A DNA stretch of 36,441 bases, taken from Asaia bogorensis (GTDB lineage Bacteria; Pseudomonadota; Alphaproteobacteria; Acetobacterales; Acetobacteraceae). The translations under genes and the position numbers were made by a program. Below, piece after piece: positions 35,501 to 36,441 of this stretch (within the stretch, counting starts at the first letter, position 1; each line of letters starts with the position of its first letter). The notes below the pieces were generated by a model. It was not told the origin of the DNA. It searched no databases and worked only from the letters and a program-made list of their open reading frames with translations. Location of the stretch: NCBI GenBank assembly GCA_945897825.1, contig CAMDGX010000044.1, positions 1 through 36,441 on the forward strand, read 5' to 3'.

Positions 35501-36415
35501 GAACTCGCCCGACTTGTAGTTGTCCGGAACGCCGCTGTAGTAGCTGGAGTAGTATTTGTAGGACAGGTTGGTAAGCTGCCGGATCGGGTTGGCCCAGCCG
35601 CCCTCCACCGCCTGGTAGCTGTTCTCGCCGGCCCAGTTCGGCGCGTTGTTGATGTCCGCCTGCGTGTTGAACTGGGCATACGCCTTCTCGTACAGCGTCA
35701 CCCACAGTTCCCCGTCCGGGCTGCGCGTGGCATTGCCGCTCAGCGAGATCGTGTTTCCGGCCGAAACCGGCACGCTCTTGTCGATCGTGACATAGACCGG
35801 CGCGTCGTTCAGGTAGAACCGGATGCCGAAGGTGCCGTTGCCGTTGTCGATCACGCCATCGGTGAGGTAGGCGGGATTGACATGGGCGATCGAGCCCAGC
35901 GCCGCAACCAGATAGCAGGTGCCCGCATTGCCCTGGTTCACATCCACCGCCGTCGCCCCGTCCACGAACAGCGGGCCGGATCCGATCACGTAGTTATAGA
36001 CACCTGATGACGCCTTGTTGTTAGCGGTGTCGCCGCCGACCACGGGCATCGGCAGATCCTTGCCGAGGAACCACTTGTCGACCAGCAGCCCGGCCTTCTG
36101 CTCCGTCATCCCCGCGGTCATGTTGCCAAGCTCGACCACGTTTGCCGACGCCTTGGCCCCGCCCCACCACTTGGCGTTGGCCGGGTTGGCATAGATCACG
36201 CCAAAGCTGATCGCCCGCAGGTAGTCGCTGTCGAACATCGACGTCGTGTTGGTATAGACGGCTTGCAGGTCTGCGAACTCGGTTGCTGTGATCCCGTTCG
36301 CCGCCGCACCCTGCAGCAGGGCCAACATCTCCTGGTAACTGACCGTATTGTCCGCGATAGCCAAATCGACGCGACTTCTGATCTCGGAATCACCCAGGAT
36401 TGAGGTCCAGCTCAT
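29540..36415 (-). CDS. Giant RTX-type secreted calpain-like cysteine protease with Calx-beta and RCC1-like repeats
   Basis: A 2291-residue protein without a signal peptide, probably exported by a type I system. Domain order: (1) residues 1-155, an unnamed region that I recall heading other large bacterial proteins of this kind; (2) about 156-400, a calpain-type C2 protease with Q161, C167 (NQGNAGTCYLVAAL), H349 (SGHAFMILGY) and N367 (IRNPWGG), the full triad; (3) about 405-1443, nine Calx-beta domains (EGGxVxFTxTRSG, units 113-118 residues); (4) 1486-1920, ten RCC1-like repeats (AFAALRxDGSVVTWG); (5) 1926-2035, a tenth Calx-beta; (6) 2045-2200, RTX nonapeptides (LDLGAGNDT, NLGAGNDAA, MGSGDDVVD); (7) the C-terminal secretion part ending GIGVLYFN. 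ATG 36415 has GAAGGAT 8 nt upstream. Target and export partners are not in the window; a role as a Ca-dependent extracellular or surface protease is inference. Confidence 0.9.
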   Translation of the reverse strand: MSWTSILGDSEIRSRVDLAIADNTVSYQEMLALLQGAAANGITATEFADLQAVYTNTTSMFDSDYLRAISFGVIYANPANAKWWGGAKASANVVELGNMTAGMTEQKAGLLVDKWFLGKDLPMPVVGGDTANNKASSGVYNYVIGSGPLFVDGATAVDVNQGNAGTCYLVAALGSIAHVNPAYLTDGVIDNGNGTFGIRFYLNDAPVYVTIDKSVPVSAGNTISLSGNATRSPDGELWVTLYEKAYAQFNTQADINNAPNWAGENSYQAVEGGWANPIRQLTNLSYKYYSSYYSGVPDNYKSGEFVSTNPATYKQTIVDALNNGAIGWLGSFGQTTDAGNGQRNLVSGHAFMILGYEAATDTFVIRNPWGGAGSGYNAEFKMTIGEFWNANVKGIVAISDPAAAAPTFGYTVATAATAGAPVTEGGEVLFTLTRSGTGVASTVYVATAGITAGAGDFKALDKVAVNFAAYETTVTLPVATFTDNLAEATETFRLDVYESVAATASVANAVAHVADKASQAFTYSVASSAGSAAAAVVEGGQVTFTVTRSGSGSASTVYLSTAPGTAGNADITSLDKVALAFASYETVKTVTVTTLQDSLTEEVESFTLEVHEAPDSITAAASAAGYVKDAALPSYGYTIQSSAGSAADAVTEGGAVTFSIWRSGSGTESTVHLSTRTASAGAADFVGFEARAITFAPYQTVATVTVPTNQDWWLETPEYFLLDLYLRPNDGFYATSGIGFMKDNPTLEYNYTIANNSPESLPAGEGGEVVFTVTRNGSGSASTVYLSTVPGTAGAADYAPLDKLPVAFAEYETVKSVTVNLLTDSVAEGGEHFWVNLYRNIADSGESGHSQAFIKDVAAANFTYSVASSAGDIGSAVGEGGTINFTLTRSGTGAASTVYVSTTDSTALAGSDFEDLNALAVTFKEDETVRTVTVATYEDTATEGDEYFWLDLYTSYADSQAGNYAAFASGHIQDVATTAFSYSVASNATTSSPVGEGGSIVFTITRSGTGAASTVYVATSDSTAWAGADYEGITDLAVTFRADEMVKTVVVPTFQDTQAEATEYFWLDLYTSYADSQSGDWATFASGYIADVAAASFGYTVASSAPDDAPVDEGGSVTFTITRSGSGSASTVYVSTSESSAWEDVDYKGLTALPVEFAADETVKTVTVATFQDSEIESDERFWLDLYTSYADVLSGDWADYAGGHIRDVKSTSFEYTVASSTSPDAPVAESGNVTFTITRSGAGAESTVYVATSDSSAWGGYDFSNLAGLPVTFAVGETEKTVTVATYLDGFPETDESFWLDLYTSYADLLTGNWATFAAGHITDAGTGPDFSYTIASNTSQAAPGIEGGDITFTITRSGTGAQSLVYVATRDATAWAEYDFAGVYWDGIRFEADQTTRTVTVATFDDGFAEGAEFFGLGLFTSIDNALLDNAATTGTAYLIDRPGGAPPPIALSAMPPPAPPGEVGGVLTAADITTASFRGHSAGAFANDFAFAAIKTDGTVVTWGQKDNGGDSTAVATQLTNVVEVFSNTFAFAALREDGAVVSWGNASLGGNSAAVAASLDGTVDVTGVFSTSTAFAALRADGSVVTWGDKSNGGSSTGVAGALDGKVDVATIASTMSAFAALRQDGSVVTWGFEAFGGDSAAVAAQLSGAVPVVGLAGSGSAFAALRQDGSVVTWGNAGDGGDSKAVAASLDGTVDVIGLAATTSAFAAIRANGSVVTWGANEGGGNSAAAAAQLDGTTDVVGLAATDQAFAARRADGSVVAWGNAASGGSTAAVAAALDGTVDVISLAATSSAFAALRADGTVVSWGHGPFGGEQGDAAASLTDVVRLTATDQAFAALRADGSVVTWGGFLGGGNSADVKSQLDGTVDAVQIIGTSQAFSALRQDGSVVSWGDQSLGGAQGAAAASLTNVAQLGDGVLTLYGISPATQSVGESGVTASFTLTRTGALPAETVFVSTTETEGATNSSDYAALTGQPFAFAPGQSALTINVSILNDAVAESSETFGLIVQRSASDPADIVLARATATIIDEDNPAEDDVVASAPGDESLDLGAGNDTVVFSQPRDQYQIGIVGNIVRVEGPDGRDELRNVELLKFGDFAPITVESLRGKPATEELYQNLDDGTLKFGLPLRYVGPNALDYILPATNGSDVLQGTSRNDFANLGAGNDAASMGSGDDVVDGGGGNNFLTGGEGRDTFFIDGRDLVPVWSCITDWQPGEALTLWGWRDGVSKAAWSESDGLPGYLGATMFADIDGNGLVETAITWTGVALADLPAGRAFEVSGIGVLYFN
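29816..30283 (-). other. RTX (hemolysin-type) Ca-binding region of the giant protein
   Basis: Residues 2045-2200 contain GGxGxDxx-type nonapeptides: SLDLGAGNDT (2051-2060), then NGSDVLQGTSRND, ANLGAGNDAA, MGSGDDVVDGG and LTGGEGRDTFF (2149-2199). The final 90 residues follow the pattern of type I secretion signals placed after RTX repeats, as in serralysin-type proteins. Confidence 0.82.
30656..31960 (-). repeat. Ten RCC1-like AFAALRxDGSVVTWG repeats
   Basis: The AFAA start falls at residues 1493, 1534, 1578, 1622, 1666, 1710, 1754, 1798, 1839 and 1883: periods of 41, six of exactly 44, again 44, then 41 and 44 (nine intervals in all; seven of them are 44). Each unit carries (S/T)xAFAALRxDGSVVTWG, GGxS and usually LDGTVDV. 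Likely a beta-propeller or beta-helix-like extended domain; classical RCC1 repeats are longer (about 50) and usually seven. Confidence 0.8.
32087..35203 (-). repeat. Nine tandem Calx-beta domain repeats
   Basis: The conserved Glu of EGG (or its equivalent) falls at residues 424, 538, 652, 765, 879, 996, 1113, 1230 and 1348, giving periods of 114, 114, 113, 114, 117, 117, 117 and 118. Repeats five to eight share the additional motif FWLDLYTSYAD and a G(H/Y)IxDV end, a closer-related subset. Each unit is about 340-354 bp of DNA. Confidence 0.88.
35216..35950 (-). other. Calpain-like (peptidase C2) domain of the giant protein
   Basis: Residues 156-400. Cys167, His349 and Asn367 give the calpain triad, and Q161 the oxyanion-hole Gln. 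The spacing of Cys to His (182 residues) and His to Asn (18) is typical of calpain cores. In calpains Ca2+ binding triggers activity; the neighbouring Calx-beta and RTX domains also bind Ca2+ in known proteins. Confidence 0.85.
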
Positions 36416-36441
36416 GCCAACGCATCCTTCGCCTGTGTCTG

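Noticed and set aside
31967-36007. Plus-strand open frame of 1346 codons opposite the giant gene
   Set aside because: Composition is Arg/Gly/His-rich with no domain. It mirrors the repeats of the real gene and stays open because of high GC in third positions.

Overview
The window looks like chromosome from a high-GC alphaproteobacterium. Acetobacteraceae or a close Rhodospirillales relative is my best guess. The reasons are very strong G/C in third codon positions, a Fe-S-depleted type-4 uracil-DNA glycosylase of the alphaproteobacterial kind, the trpB-trpA-accD-folC gene order, and GC-rich palindromic modules between genes. The genus assignment is inference only.

Layout. 1-9.7 kb holds mixed housekeeping genes: a uracil-DNA glycosylase (cut by the window edge), a Slt-type lytic transglycosylase, moaB, a coupled pair of small glycosyltransferases, a divergent PA0069-type radical SAM protein, an MFS transporter, a ketopantoate-reductase-like gene coupled to a Pro/Arg-rich unknown, and a PhnZ-like HD-domain oxygenase. 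9.7-13.3 kb is a compact minus-strand paaABCDE operon for the phenylacetyl-CoA epoxidase. Diverging from it is a plus-strand group of a ThDP enzyme, a RidA-like protein and an NHL-repeat protein. 16.5-21.3 kb is a minus-strand operon trpB-trpA-accD-folC followed by a degenerate AroQ-like protein. An aldehyde dehydrogenase diverges from it.

23.2-29.2 kb looks rearranged. An IS3-family element (23771-25015) has the 3' part of moeA on its left and the 3' end of a TetR-type regulator gene on its right. I see no matching target duplication and no moeA 5' part in the window. Beyond it are a divergent acetylpolyamine-amidohydrolase / class IV aminotransferase pair and a frameshifted MFS gene. This stretch appears lower in GC than its surroundings by eye.

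29.5-36.4 kb is one 2291-residue gene and the most striking object in the window. It encodes a predicted type-I-secreted protein with an N-terminal calpain-like (C2) cysteine protease domain with Cys/His/Asn all present, nine tandem Calx-beta domains, ten RCC1-like repeats, a tenth Calx-beta domain, RTX nonapeptides and a C-terminal secretion region. It carries its own ribosome-binding site just inside the right window edge. No secretion genes are visible in the window.
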